From JAZDMK01 sp043800975 (GTDB taxonomy: Bacteria > Bacteroidota > Bacteroidia > Bacteroidales > JAHJDW01), in NCBI GenBank assembly GCA_043800975.1, contig JAZDMK010000066.1:1-29989 (forward strand): a DNA stretch of 29,989 nucleotides. Direction: 5' to 3'. The position numbers and the translations under genes are program-made. The notes beneath the pieces were generated by a model, which saw only the letters and a list, made by a program, of their open reading frames with translations, was not told where the DNA came from and searched no databases. The stretch's first letter is position 1, and every line of letters starts with the position of its first letter. Shown piece by piece: positions 6,915 through 17,800 of this stretch.

Positions 6915-8100
6915 TTATTTTCTTAATAAAACTTTTATCTTCTTTTCTTAAAGACAACAAGTAACAACCGGCATCAACATTATTATTTATGTTGACTATA
7001 TAGTCGCCACCACTTGCTTTACACGTAACAGGAATTTCTTTTCCACTCAAATCGAACATAGTAATGCTATAACCCTCTTTCAGATTTCTAATAGCAAAAC
7101 TCCCATTATTGGGATTTGGGTATATGTTAAAATCAACTTTCAATTCCTCAATGCCATAAGTTATTGGTCTGTATTCCCAAAACTCATTCGAATATGTGCC
7201 GTTCGTATACACTCCACAACCAATATATCCCTTGCCATCGTGGCTAAAACCAACAGTTGCAGCACTTAATACACCCGGATAGGGAGCTCTTGACACCCAT
7301 GAGTCTGTAGATGGAAAGTATTCGTAAAATTCGTTTGTAAATACAGGGCCACTGTCGCCAATCTTACCGGTTCCCATAAAGCCGGAACCATTTATCGAAA
7401 AACCAACTGAAGCGTGCAGCGGGTTCCCGGGATAATTACTTTTTTGAATCCAGCTGTTTAATGCAGGATCATACATCCAGACATCATTCTGAAAACCATA
7501 AGAATCATCGTTCCCTGTTGCAACATATCCTTTACCATTTACTACAAAATAGGCTGGATGATTTCGGGAGGTACTGCCAACGTCAGCTTTCTGACTCCAT
7601 GAATTTGTTAACTGATTATACTCCCAGCAATCTTTTAGGTATGGCGGAGCACCGGGTGATCCGCAGCAGATGTATGCTTTGGTGCCAATTGAAAAAGCAG
7701 CCGCAGTATATCGGGCAGTGCCGGGGAAATTTGCTTTGGCAGTCCATGTATTGGTTAAAGGGTCATACTCCTGCAAATCATTTAGCATGGAGGTTCCATT
7801 ATGACCCATTGCAACATAACCTTTATTGCCTATGTTGAAGCCTGCTGCGCCGTATCTTCCGGCTCCCGGGATATTCGCTTTTTGCGACCATGTGTTTGAT
7901 TGCCAATCCCACTTCCAGAAATCATTTGCAAAAGTACCTGAGCCTACAACTCCGGCACCAATATAACAACCTGAATCAAGCGCAAAGCTTGCCGCATTAT
8001 ACCTTGGAAGACCATCGAAATCTTTTTGGCTGAACCAGGCATTCTGACCGAATGAAGTTGTTGAAATTGCCAAAAACAAAAAGAAGAGACATTTTTTCAT
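6904..8100 (-). CDS. Kelch-repeat secreted protein with T9SS type A sorting domain
   Basis: 398 aa. Signal peptide MKKCLFFLFLAISTTSFG, then about six kelch-like blades, each with a pattern such as WEYNQLTNSWSQKADV and a following Gly-rich turn (AYICCGSPG). They should form a beta-propeller. The last 75 residues are a T9SS type A domain (YPNPNNGSFAI … GCYLLSLRK … KKIIIQ). It is the downstream member of a tandem paralogous pair; its neighbour at 8132-9340 has the same architecture 31 bp upstream. Its 3' end overlaps the GT4 gene by 11 bp with no room for a separate terminator. Ligand and function are unknown. Confidence 0.92.
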   Translation of the reverse strand: MKKCLFFLFLAISTTSFGQNAWFSQKDFDGLPRYNAASFALDSGCYIGAGVVGSGTFANDFWKWDWQSNTWSQKANIPGAGRYGAAGFNIGNKGYVAMGHNGTSMLNDLQEYDPLTNTWTAKANFPGTARYTAAAFSIGTKAYICCGSPGAPPYLKDCWEYNQLTNSWSQKADVGSTSRNHPAYFVVNGKGYVATGNDDSYGFQNDVWMYDPALNSWIQKSNYPGNPLHASVGFSINGSGFMGTGKIGDSGPVFTNEFYEYFPSTDSWVSRAPYPGVLSAATVGFSHDGKGYIGCGVYTNGTYSNEFWEYRPITYGIEELKVDFNIYPNPNNGSFAIRNLKEGYSITMFDLSGKEIPVTCKASGGDYIVNINNNVDAGCYLLSLRKEDKSFIKKIIIQ

Positions 8101-8131
8101 AAAAAATGATTTAGAAAATTAAGCAAAATGA

Positions 8132-9340
8132 TTATTTATTTATAATAATAACCTGAGTTAATACAACACATTCAATTGATTCAACAGAAATAACATATTT
8201 GCCCTGAGAGAGAATCGAAAGATCGATCTGAGAATGCTGGTTTGTGCGTGTGGCTTCAAAAACCATTCTTCCTGACTGATCAAAAACATGTATCGTTTTC
8301 AATTTGTTGTTTTTTGAAATAATATTTACCGGCCCGTTGGATGGATTTGGGAAAATCATTTCAGCTGCTTTTTCATGCTGCTCAACAGCTTCTGCTTTGG
8401 GGCGGTATTCCCAGAATTCTTTTGAATAAGTGCCTCCAGGTATGTATCCACTTCCAATGTAACCATAGCTATCCAGGCAAAAACCTATGGCATTACGAAC
8501 CAGAGGCCCGCTGTATGATGCTTCTGTTGTCCAGGAATTTGTTGCAGGGCTGTAATCATAAAAATTTGAGTGGTTGCTTCCACCTAAATCAGACTGCCCT
8601 GTTCCCACATAGCCCCAGGAACCTATGCTAAACGCACATGATGCTTGCGTTGGAATAGGGAAATCCTGTCTTGAAGTCCATGTATCTGTTAAAGGATTAT
8701 AGGCATAAAAGTCCTGAAGTAAGTTACTGGCACTACTATAACCTGTTCCAAAATATCCAGTGCCATTGATCGCAAAAGCAATCCCACCCAGTCGGGCATC
8801 ACCGGGCACATCCGATTTTTGTGACCATGCATTGGTCACTTTGTTGTAGGCCCAAACAGAACTCAGATAAGGTGAAGTACCGATAGTTCCACAACAGAGG
8901 TATGCAGATGAATCGATGACAAAAGTAGCAACATTATATCGGGCACTGCCGGGAAAGCCTGCTTTGGAAGTCCATGAATTTGCAACCGGATTATATTCAT
9001 ATAAATCGGTTTGAGGAGTATTGGAAGAATTACATCCCAAGCCAATGTATCCCTTGTTGCCAATTGCAAAGCCTGCCGGACCATATCGCCCGGTTATTCC
9101 GGGAACATCAGCCTTCTGAGACCAAGTGTTTGTGGTTTGCGAATACTCCCACAAATCATTGTCCCAACCACTTGAAGTTAAACCGCAAGAAAAATATCCT
9201 TTTGTACCAATCGAAAATCCGGCACCACAATAGCGGGAATCGCCAGTAAGGTCTGCTTTACGAACCCATGTATTCTGGGCTGATAACTGAACCCCCAGCA
9301 TTGTGAAGATTACAATTAGAAGGAAAGTGTTTTTTTTCAT
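8132..9340 (-). CDS. Kelch-repeat secreted protein with T9SS type A sorting domain (paralogue of the preceding gene)
   Basis: 402 aa. Signal peptide MKKNTFLLIVIFTMLGVQLSAQ, then about six kelch blades (for example WEYSQTTNTWSQKADVPG and YEYNPVANSWTSKAGFPG), and a T9SS type A domain (FPNPSNGPVNI … GKYVISVES … QVIIINK). It shares much of its blade sequence with the 6904-8100 protein, so the pair looks like a local gene duplication. Its ATG lies only 5 bp after the stop of the upstream 9346-12132 gene, which indicates co-transcription. Enzymatic residues are not apparent; a ligand-binding or adhesion role fits the fold but is not shown. Confidence 0.92.
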   Translation of the reverse strand: MKKNTFLLIVIFTMLGVQLSAQNTWVRKADLTGDSRYCGAGFSIGTKGYFSCGLTSSGWDNDLWEYSQTTNTWSQKADVPGITGRYGPAGFAIGNKGYIGLGCNSSNTPQTDLYEYNPVANSWTSKAGFPGSARYNVATFVIDSSAYLCCGTIGTSPYLSSVWAYNKVTNAWSQKSDVPGDARLGGIAFAINGTGYFGTGYSSASNLLQDFYAYNPLTDTWTSRQDFPIPTQASCAFSIGSWGYVGTGQSDLGGSNHSNFYDYSPATNSWTTEASYSGPLVRNAIGFCLDSYGYIGSGYIPGGTYSKEFWEYRPKAEAVEQHEKAAEMIFPNPSNGPVNIISKNNKLKTIHVFDQSGRMVFEATRTNQHSQIDLSILSQGKYVISVESIECVVLTQVIIINK

Positions 9341-9345
9341 GAGAT

Positions 9346-12132
9346 TTAGTTTTGTTTAATTATTTTTTTATAAAAAATCAGGTCGCTTTTGATGAGTTGC
9401 AGATAATACACTCCATTTTCTATATTTCTCAAATCAATGTGTGTTATCGATTTTTCAGAATAACAGGGTTGGATAACAATTCTACCCATTGCGTCGAATA
9501 CACATATCGTATAATTTGAAAAGGTAGTTTTTACTGTCAGGTTATTTCCTGCAGGATTCGGGAAAACAGAAAAGTTTTCATTCAAATCTGCATTCGATAT
9601 GCCCAGTGGAATCACCTGATAACAGGAAGAGGTGTCGACACAACCTTCCTGATTAATGATTACAGCATAATGCCCTGAATCGACAGGAGTGAATGTTTGT
9701 GAAGTTTCGCCGGGAATGATTGCTCCGGTGTTGCAATTGAACCACTGGTATGTTGCAGGGGAAACATTAGCTGTTAGAGAACCGGTTCCGGGTGTAACCG
9801 AAATGTCGATGTCGATCAAATGGAGATGCAGAATCACAATGCTGTCGCAACCCTGATAGGATGCAAGGGTATCGGTGAATGTACCGGCATTTCCGGTAGT
9901 GCCTCCGCCGGGCAGAACATAAATATCGCCTTTGCATAAAGAGTCGTACACATTTGTGATGGTAGCCGGAATAACGGTAAGGGTTGCAAAAGAAGAAAGA
10001 ACAGCGCCGCAGGTATTCAATACCACACAACGGTACTTCCATGTATTCGCAGTAAAAGGCGTTTGGTTTATAAAAAGCACGGATGTGGTCCAGCCGGAAT
10101 AAACAGGCGAAGTACCCGCCGCAGAAATGTTAACCCATCCGCCACCGTTGTTTACCTGCCACTGGTATGAAGTGGCCCCGCTTGCAGATACATCAAATGT
10201 AGCCATTCCACCCGCACAGATTGAGAAGTTAGCAGGGTGTGTTGAAACAGAAGGCAGAGCTTCAGGGGTAACCACAAGGGTTTGCGCAGTGGTCGTGTCA
10301 CAAATATTATACGCAACTACAGATATTGTTCCTATGCTGGAGGTTGGAGTTACATTGATTGAGTTGGTTCCCTGACCGGAGTTGATGACCCATCCTGCGG
10401 GAATGGTCCATGTGAAGTTGACACCGGATGCAGCAGGAACGCTATAGGTGGTGGATGTTCCGGCGCAGGGTGATGCGGATCCGGTAATAGCCGTTGGCTG
10501 CGTTGGTATTGGCAAAATAGAAACCGCCAGTGTGCTGGCAATACCATCGCCGCATAGATTTGATGGAACAACACTCACGTTTCCGCTACCGGCAGAAGTG
10601 GTGACCGTAATTGAATTTGTTCCCTGCCCTGTAACAATTGCCCAGCCTGATGGAACGGACCATGTGTATGTAACACCAACAACATCGATAACACTGTATG
10701 TTTGAATGGTGCTTTCACAAACGCCCGTAGGGCCAGTGATTGCAGAGGGTTGTAAAGGCAGAGCTCCGCTAAGAGTTACAGCTAAACTTTGAGGTGCAAG
10801 GTTGCAAAATGAAGGAGGAACAGCTGCTACTACAGATCCTGCAGAAGATCCTACAATAACTGTTATGCTATCGGAACCTTGTCCTGAAAGTATTGTCCAT
10901 CCCGGCGGAACAGTCCATGTATAACTTCCGGATGTATCAGGAGAGATATAATAACTTTGAGTTGTTCCGCCGCAAGGAGATAAAGGTCCTGCTACAGAAT
11001 AAATCAAGGTGTCGCAATTATTGAAATTCCAGAAAGTAGGCAGGCCAGCCAGTGCATGTTTGGTGCCCAAAAGGACTCCAATGTCAGTGAAGTTACATCC
11101 AGTGCCCAATACATCAGGATTGTTTATCACAGCAATGTTATTTTCTCCAAATTTTGAAGCATAAATTTTATGATCAGGACCTAGTTGTAAATACCCAACC
11201 CTGTATCCTGACGGGTCTGATCCGGTGACATTTCCAACAGTAGTGACAGAAGCAGCAATCGTGGCCGCATTTCCGCTTGATAAATCAAATTGCTTAATTG
11301 CTGTTCCATACCATTGTGTGACATAAAGAATATTTCCGCTAGGGGAAAAAGCAACGCCCCATGAATTTGAGTAACCAGATAATGTTTTAACGTTCGACAA
11401 GGTTCCTGTTGATTTATCAAAATCAAATAATTCAAAGTGTTGTATGTCATAGATTGCACAGCATATTTTATCACCCTGAGGTGACGCAGCCATCTGCCCG
11501 CAGGCATTGTTTGTAGAACCTGTATGTGTTGCGCCAACTGTGCTTATAACAGGTATAGTGTTTAAACCTGTTGATGAAAGGAGATAAGATTTGAAAGAGC
11601 CACTATTGAATGGATGAGTAACAATCCATACATCAGTATTGTTTGAATGTCGGACTGCGCATATTTTTTCGGTAGAAGGAGTGTAAAGCTGTACGTTTTT
11701 TGTGGTTGTTACATCACCAAGACCACTGTTCAGATTCATGTCGATAACTGAATATCGCAAGCCACTCGATCCAGCAAATCCATCTGTAGTAAAAAGGTAA
11801 TAATTGTTATTATTTCCTGGTTGTTTTACAGCGAAAGCGCAGGTGCCGCCCCCATAGTTACCCAGTATGCCGCTGCCGTTGGGCATGATGGTATGATTAG
11901 CATTCCATATTGAATTGCCGTTCGAATAGAACAGGAGGGCACCCGTGTTCGGATTGGCTACGGAAGCGGTGTTATCGTCTGCCGTCAAAACCCCGTTTGT
12001 TATGGCAAAAGGTGTTCCGCTGTTGAAGTCGAGACCTGCCTGATTTCCAAAATACCAAATATTATTTTCCTTCTGCGCAAATGCGGAGCAAGCAAACACC
12101 AGCATGATGAATAAGAAGTAAAGTTTTTTCAT
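9346..12132 (-). CDS. Large secreted beta-propeller and Ig/PKD-like repeat protein with T9SS type A sorting domain
   Basis: 928 aa. Signal peptide MKKLYFLFIMLVFACSAFAQ. Residues about 20-375 are a propeller paralogous to the whole of the 1469-2836 protein (NNIWYFGNQAGLDFNSGTPF). Then come three PKD-like modules of about 80 residues (centres near 415, 495 and 580), each with a G-W-x-I-x-S/T-G-Q-G-x-x-S-I core, then an Ig-like module (SYQWQVNNGGGW, about 625-720), two further Cys-containing modules, and the T9SS domain (VFPNPAGNN … NGVYYLQLIKS … KKIIKQN). The protein is probably anchored or released at the cell surface. The propeller-plus-repeats layout suits an adhesin or matrix protein, but no ligand is evident. 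Confidence 0.92.
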   Translation of the reverse strand: MKKLYFLFIMLVFACSAFAQKENNIWYFGNQAGLDFNSGTPFAITNGVLTADDNTASVANPNTGALLFYSNGNSIWNANHTIMPNGSGILGNYGGGTCAFAVKQPGNNNNYYLFTTDGFAGSSGLRYSVIDMNLNSGLGDVTTTKNVQLYTPSTEKICAVRHSNNTDVWIVTHPFNSGSFKSYLLSSTGLNTIPVISTVGATHTGSTNNACGQMAASPQGDKICCAIYDIQHFELFDFDKSTGTLSNVKTLSGYSNSWGVAFSPSGNILYVTQWYGTAIKQFDLSSGNAATIAASVTTVGNVTGSDPSGYRVGYLQLGPDHKIYASKFGENNIAVINNPDVLGTGCNFTDIGVLLGTKHALAGLPTFWNFNNCDTLIYSVAGPLSPCGGTTQSYYISPDTSGSYTWTVPPGWTILSGQGSDSITVIVGSSAGSVVAAVPPSFCNLAPQSLAVTLSGALPLQPSAITGPTGVCESTIQTYSVIDVVGVTYTWSVPSGWAIVTGQGTNSITVTTSAGSGNVSVVPSNLCGDGIASTLAVSILPIPTQPTAITGSASPCAGTSTTYSVPAASGVNFTWTIPAGWVINSGQGTNSINVTPTSSIGTISVVAYNICDTTTAQTLVVTPEALPSVSTHPANFSICAGGMATFDVSASGATSYQWQVNNGGGWVNISAAGTSPVYSGWTTSVLFINQTPFTANTWKYRCVVLNTCGAVLSSFATLTVIPATITNVYDSLCKGDIYVLPGGGTTGNAGTFTDTLASYQGCDSIVILHLHLIDIDISVTPGTGSLTANVSPATYQWFNCNTGAIIPGETSQTFTPVDSGHYAVIINQEGCVDTSSCYQVIPLGISNADLNENFSVFPNPAGNNLTVKTTFSNYTICVFDAMGRIVIQPCYSEKSITHIDLRNIENGVYYLQLIKSDLIFYKKIIKQN

Positions 12133-12162
12133 ATTGATATTTTATTTAATGGGCTATCGCTT

Positions 12163-12170
12163 CAAATTTA
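12163..12170 (-). promoter_or_regulatory. Candidate -7 promoter box for the 9346-12132 gene
   Basis: TAAATTTG on the minus strand matches the TAnnTTTG consensus. It is 30 nt before the ATG at 12132 in the 89-bp gap between the two large secreted-protein genes, so this gene and the two kelch genes behind it could form their own transcription unit. No clear -33 element is seen. Confidence 0.4.
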
Positions 12171-12221
12171 TAAAAATAAATTGAGATTAAACTAAGGGAA
12201 AACGAAAAAGATAAATGAAAT

Positions 12222-14711
12222 TTATTTAATCACATTCACATGCCCGGCTTCTTTAAGCTTTTTATCAAAGCCTAATTGCTTGTATATAACAAGCCAGACA
12301 TAGACGCCCTGCTGCACCAGCTCTCCTTTATATGTGCCATTCCATCTGTGATTAATGCTTGTAGAATGAAATAATTCTTCCCCCCAGCGATTATAAATAT
12401 AAAATTCAAAATTATCGGGATCGATGCCAATGCCCGAAGGACCGAAATAATCGTTGATACCGTCGGCATCAGGGGTAAATGTATTCGGAATATAAAAAGT
12501 GGATGCATCATTGACAACGATTGTAAAGTAAGCCGTGTCGGAACAACCATTGATATCGGTAACGATCAGCATGCCTGAATAGGTTCCGGCCGTATTGAAT
12601 GAATTTATTGGATTCTGCAAAGTGGAGGTGGATCCATTGTCCCAAGTCCATTGCCACGAAACCGGATTCCCACTTGACTGATCGTGAAAACTTACATCCG
12701 GTTCGTCGACTGTGATGTACGAAGGAGTCCACGAGACTGCTGCTTGGGGACCAGCACTGGCAGATATTTGTGCAGTTGCGGTATTCGAACAGGACAAAAG
12801 CGAAACAGTAACCGAATAACTTCCGGCCGGAAGGTTCGTAATAGTTTGTGTTGTTTCACCATTGCTCCAGACATACGAATATTCAAGCGGGTTTCCACTA
12901 ACCACAGCCGTTGCCGCACCCCCCTGGTTGCATGTGGCGTCAATTGTTGTAATGCTTAAGGTGATTCCGGCAGAAGTAGTAATGGTAACAGAATTAGAAG
13001 CAGAGCATCCATTGGCATCGGAAACAGTAACTGTATAATTTCCGCCGGGAAGATTAGAAACTGTTTGACCTGTCTGAACCGGTGTTGTATTCCATGTATA
13101 CGTATAAGGAGCCGTTCCCCCGCCGGACGTAGCTGTAGCAGAGCCGTTGGAAAGATTACAACTTGTGCCGGTTACATTTGAAAATACAGGAACTGTTGGT
13201 GACGGATTAACAGTAACGTAAACAGAATCTCGGGCAGATCCGCAAACAGAGCCGGAAGCAGAAACAATATACCATCCCTGATTTGCAACCACTGCATTGG
13301 GAACAGAGGGATTTTGTAATGCAGAATTAAAGCCGTTTGGACCAGACCATGTGTATGAAGAATATGCATTTGTAGTTTCAAACAAATGAACAGAATCGCC
13401 GCTGCAGACGGGGCTGTTACTGGCGGCATTCACAGGCAGTCCGCCCGCAATAACCGTGATGCTATGACATACAGAATTCCACCCGGGCAGCCCTTCATCA
13501 ACAGTAAGAGAAATATTATATACTCCTGTAGTATTGTAAGAAATTGGGGGAGGATTCTGAAGCGTAGAATAATTTGTGCTTGCGTTTGTACACCCGGTAT
13601 AATAGAGACGGGAAATAGTGTTGTTGTTTACATTCGTAGTAAAAGAAACCAGCGTGTCATCAACACGAACGATGGGTGAAATAGAATGTGGAAAGTCGAA
13701 GCCTGCAATGTTGCCAAGGGAAGTTGCATTGGGCACTCCTGTAATTCCACTCGTAAAATCGAGCCGGACAATATCATCTGAATTTTGATTAACTACCAGC
13801 CCAAAAATCTGATTGCAGTCGCGAACAATGGTAATGTCGCGCGGCATGTTGAATGTACCGTTGATGTTTCCCAGATTTGTTCCGACAGGAATATTTAACA
13901 GGGAAGAACCGAAATCCAATCTTGAAATTGTATTGTTATCGCGGTTGGTTACAAACAAATACCAATTGCCATTATCTACGATCGGGCAAATGCCAACGGG
14001 CGCTACTAAGCCTCCAATATTTCCAAGATTAACGCCGGTAGGTGTATTCGCCAGTGAGCTGCCAAAGTCGAAGCGTGTAACCGTATAATTATCTGCATTG
14101 ACGGTAAGCCCGTGCCAGTCGGCTCCGTTTTTAAAAACATACACATCCACCGGATAAGATAGGGTTCCGATATTGCCCATGCTCACTGCTGTAGGCACAT
14201 TGGCCAACGAGGTTCCAAATGATAAGCGAATAATTTCGGGGGTAGACTGATCGCCAACAACGATTCCATACCAGTTGCCAGCGTCAAATTCAATATCAAT
14301 TCCTTCCACCTGATAAGGAATAACGCCACCCAGACTGCCAAGGTTAACAGCCACGGGGTTGCTGAGCAGATCGGGCCCGAAAAAAAGGCGGGTAATGGTT
14401 CCGGTATTTAAATTTGTTGCAAAGCCATAATAATCTGTACCGTCTTTGGCAATGTCAATAAATACAGGCTTGTCGAGAGAACCCAGATTCCCCATGTTTG
14501 TACCTGAAGGAGCAAAATTTATGGATGCAGAACAGAAGTTCCATGAGAAAGTAGTTCCGCCAACGGAAGTGTTTGTGATTGTAAAAAGTTCGTTTACGCA
14601 AACGGTATCAGGAAGAGTGAATTCAGCCTGTGCATTGCTTTGGGATGACGTAAGAAGGAATGAAAATAAAATAATAATTTTATAAAAAATCTTTCTGTGT
14701 GAGCTATTCAT
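12222..14711 (-). CDS. Large secreted protein with PKD split by a six-repeat propeller, SprB repeats and T9SS type B domain
   Basis: 829 aa. Signal peptide to about residue 28 (ending SNAQ). Residues 29-63 start a PKD domain (…TTFSWNFCSAS), but instead of continuing, six repeats of about 51 residues follow (about 71-373), each with a word like RLDFGSSLxNxP and NLGNIGGL, a propeller-like block. The PKD fold then resumes with STLQNPPPISY and GVYNISLTV (382-404). Next are an Ig-like module (about 430-500), two SprB-type repeats (about 510-580 and 583-650), a second PKD domain (ending near 735), and a type B C-terminal domain beginning FYIPNTFTPDADGINDYF near 739. It would be exported by T9SS and probably held at the surface. 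A gliding or adhesion role is inferred from the family, not shown. Confidence 0.92.
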   Translation of the reverse strand: MNSSHRKIFYKIIILFSFLLTSSQSNAQAEFTLPDTVCVNELFTITNTSVGGTTFSWNFCSASINFAPSGTNMGNLGSLDKPVFIDIAKDGTDYYGFATNLNTGTITRLFFGPDLLSNPVAVNLGSLGGVIPYQVEGIDIEFDAGNWYGIVVGDQSTPEIIRLSFGTSLANVPTAVSMGNIGTLSYPVDVYVFKNGADWHGLTVNADNYTVTRFDFGSSLANTPTGVNLGNIGGLVAPVGICPIVDNGNWYLFVTNRDNNTISRLDFGSSLLNIPVGTNLGNINGTFNMPRDITIVRDCNQIFGLVVNQNSDDIVRLDFTSGITGVPNATSLGNIAGFDFPHSISPIVRVDDTLVSFTTNVNNNTISRLYYTGCTNASTNYSTLQNPPPISYNTTGVYNISLTVDEGLPGWNSVCHSITVIAGGLPVNAASNSPVCSGDSVHLFETTNAYSSYTWSGPNGFNSALQNPSVPNAVVANQGWYIVSASGSVCGSARDSVYVTVNPSPTVPVFSNVTGTSCNLSNGSATATSGGGTAPYTYTWNTTPVQTGQTVSNLPGGNYTVTVSDANGCSASNSVTITTSAGITLSITTIDATCNQGGAATAVVSGNPLEYSYVWSNGETTQTITNLPAGSYSVTVSLLSCSNTATAQISASAGPQAAVSWTPSYITVDEPDVSFHDQSSGNPVSWQWTWDNGSTSTLQNPINSFNTAGTYSGMLIVTDINGCSDTAYFTIVVNDASTFYIPNTFTPDADGINDYFGPSGIGIDPDNFEFYIYNRWGEELFHSTSINHRWNGTYKGELVQQGVYVWLVIYKQLGFDKKLKEAGHVNVIK

Positions 14712-14752
14712 CTCTGACTATTCAATCAATAAAAAAAACAAATTTAATAATT

Positions 14753-14786
14753 CAAAAGTAAAAAATACTTTTTGATTTATAATCAA
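14753..14786 (-). promoter_or_regulatory. Candidate promoter for the 12222-14711 gene
   Basis: On the minus strand TTG at 14786-14784 and TACTTTTG at 14760-14753, with a 23-nt spacer, match the Bacteroidota pattern at the long end of the accepted range. A second -7-like word, TAAATTTG, lies at 14746-14739. Both are between 28 and 50 nt from the ATG at 14711. Confidence 0.4.
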
Positions 14787-14828
14787 GACGGTTTATAATA
14801 ATATTAGTTGCTTGTATAAAAACTGAAA

Positions 14829-17800
14829 TCAAAACGCCCGGTTAATACCCACCACATAACGGAACATCAGGTAGTCCTTTTCCACTGCAGGAATGCGGTT
14901 CAGGAAGAAAGGCATGTCGAAGCGAATGGTGAAGGGTTTCACTTTATTGAACGGGCCCCAGTTTTTGATTGATAATGCAAAACCTAATCCTGCATCAGCG
15001 CGAATGGAGCACATCTGAAGCATTTCGTCCGGTTCCGATATATTAATCATACCGGCATCACCAAATAAGTATGATTTTATTTTTATTACATCCCGTAAAA
15101 AGCGTGGTCTAATTGGTATCAGCTTATCAAATTCAAGTTCTGCATTGATAGCACATCCCGTGTTTCCTTTATAAACGGCCATTACATTTCCGTATTCATC
15201 TTCTTCAGCGCCGAGATAGCCTGCATATCCACGCAAATTTAAACCACCGCCCATTTGAAAATGATTGGTTTCAATGCCATAGTCAAGCCATGTGCGGTCT
15301 ACAAACCCAACAGAGCGACTGAATTTATTATCCATCATTTCTTCCGGATTTGCACCGGCCAGATACAACATGGATTCTATGGGCCAATCTTCACCAAACC
15401 CAAGCTGACCAAATAATCGTGTTTTTAAATTCAGCTTGCCGATTTTCTGGCTGTTTACATTACACAAAGTAATCTTAGAAAAATTAAAATCATCAGTGAA
15501 AGCAGCAGAGCGGAAAGAGAGGTCCAGCGTATTACCTCCGTTTTTATACCATTGATAGTTTCGATATAAAAATGATACGGCATTGTTCAGCCAGGGAGAA
15601 TTTTTGCTGGTTGAAAGCGACCATTCATCCGGATAAAGCAGGTAAGCCCTGTCGTTGCTGTCAGCACGAAATAGCGAGCGCACACCGATTTGAAAATAAC
15701 TATTTTTTATCGTGCGGTCGATAAAAATTCTCCCGTTATACATCCCGTCGATGATGTGTATTTTCGCACCCCAACCTGTATTCTTCGAAAATTTATCCAG
15801 CGTATTATAATAATCTGCCCATACCGAAAAATCATCATTTTTATTGACACGACCGATCCAATCATAAGTCTGTTGCCCGAATCCTGTATTAAACCAAAAG
15901 TTCAGATCCAGAAAATGCTTTGCCTGCATATAACTTCCATCCATGTGAAAGCCGATACGTGCTCCGTCGAATCCGTTCCACCAGACATCCGGTCGCGCAT
16001 ACATGTCGTATCCCTTCCAGCTTGGAACCTGGTATTTAAAATTATCGAAATAATAACAGATGGGTAACATCTTCGAATTGTTCAGCATGTTCACATCACC
16101 AAGCCTGAATGATGTGTCAATCTTTACATCGCGAATTCCATCTGGAACAATTACATGTGCTTTGTAGGTTCGGTTCAGATTTGCATAGCCGGTCCATTTG
16201 GGTAATACTGTCGCTTTTGTTTCTTTTTGGAACCATGTGTTTGGAATATGAAAATTGATTACAGAATCTTCTTTTGTTTTAACAAAAAAATCAATGGGCA
16301 TTTGCATATCCCCTTTTCTTTTGAATGTGATAATATGCTCGTCCTTCGCTTTTCCTTTTTTAATGCAGCCTACAGCATAGTCGATGGTTCTGTTTGTATT
16401 AATCCACTGATCGAAAAACCAGTTTAAATCTGTTTTTGTATAACGAATTACTGAAGAGCGAAAGTCATCAATATACGGATGACAGAATTTCCATTCATGA
16501 AAATAATTCTGAAGTGTTTTGAAAAAAAGTGAATCACCCAGCACATACTGCAAGTTGAAAAGCATCACACTTCCTTTGCTGTATGCCTGATGATAAGGCC
16601 CGCCCCACGGGGAATCGGAAATATAATTATCGGAGTGAATATTCAGTTGCGCGCCATCCGTCATGATCGCATTTTGCATGTACTCTCTGTATGAAGTATA
16701 ATATCTTTCAGGAAAATCAATGCGTGGATTATTGTCATTGATGATTCTATTCAGTTTTGACGCGGAATCTTTCGCAAACATTTCGGTGGCCAGTGTGGAA
16801 ATAAAAGTTGTGAATCCCTCATCCAGCAAAGGCTGATAAGTTTCATTGTTCCCCAACATTCCAAAGAACCAGTTGTGACCCACTTCGTGAGCAAGCAAAT
16901 AAGTGAACTCAGGCTCTTCACCTGAATCCATTGTCAACATTGGATATTCCATGCCTTGTTCGGCATCTGAAACAATAATTTTTGGATATTCATACATCCC
17001 GATCATGCCGGAATAATATTCAATAATTCGCTTTGTTAAATGCGGAGCTGTTTGCCAGCGTGATGCATGGGGCTCCTGCACCAGTGCAACGCATTTGATT
17101 CCGTTCCATTCTTCTTCGCCAATTCGAAAAGTAGGATCCGCCAGAAACGCAAAGTCATGCACATTGTTTGCTTTGAATTTCCATGTTTTTCGCTGTGTGC
17201 TGTCGTAGGGAATAATCACGGAAGGTGCTTCATTCCATTTTTTATCCTTGAAGTTTTTAATGTCAAGCTTTGCACGAAGATCAGCAGGCATAACCTGTTC
17301 CTGATTTTGTAAAACACCCGTGGCATCCACAATAAAGTTGGACGGAAAAGTTAACTCAACATCATAAGAACCAAAATCACCATAAAATTCATGACCCAGA
17401 TGCTGATCGGTTGTCCATCCGCTTTTGCGGTCATATACACTGATACGCGGATACCAATGTGCTCCGTTGTAATGATCAAATCCCCAGCTGTTATAAACCG
17501 ACATGCGTCCCCATTGTGCATCGGGATCAAAATACGTTTTAAAATTAATGGCAAAGAGAATGGATTCGCCCGGCTTTAATGCATGGTTCAGCCATACCTT
17601 TAAAATCGTATTATCGAGTTCTGTTTTTAATTCACTTCCGGAAGAAATAATTTTTTCAACGACAGTACCCAATCCTTTTTCCTGGTATTTCCCCCATATA
17701 ACATCTTCGTTTTTTCCCCACTGCTGTTCCATGTATGAGCCTTTTGTGAAGGCGTTTTGGGTTAGACGGAAATAAACGCAGGTCAGTGCATCGGGTGAAT

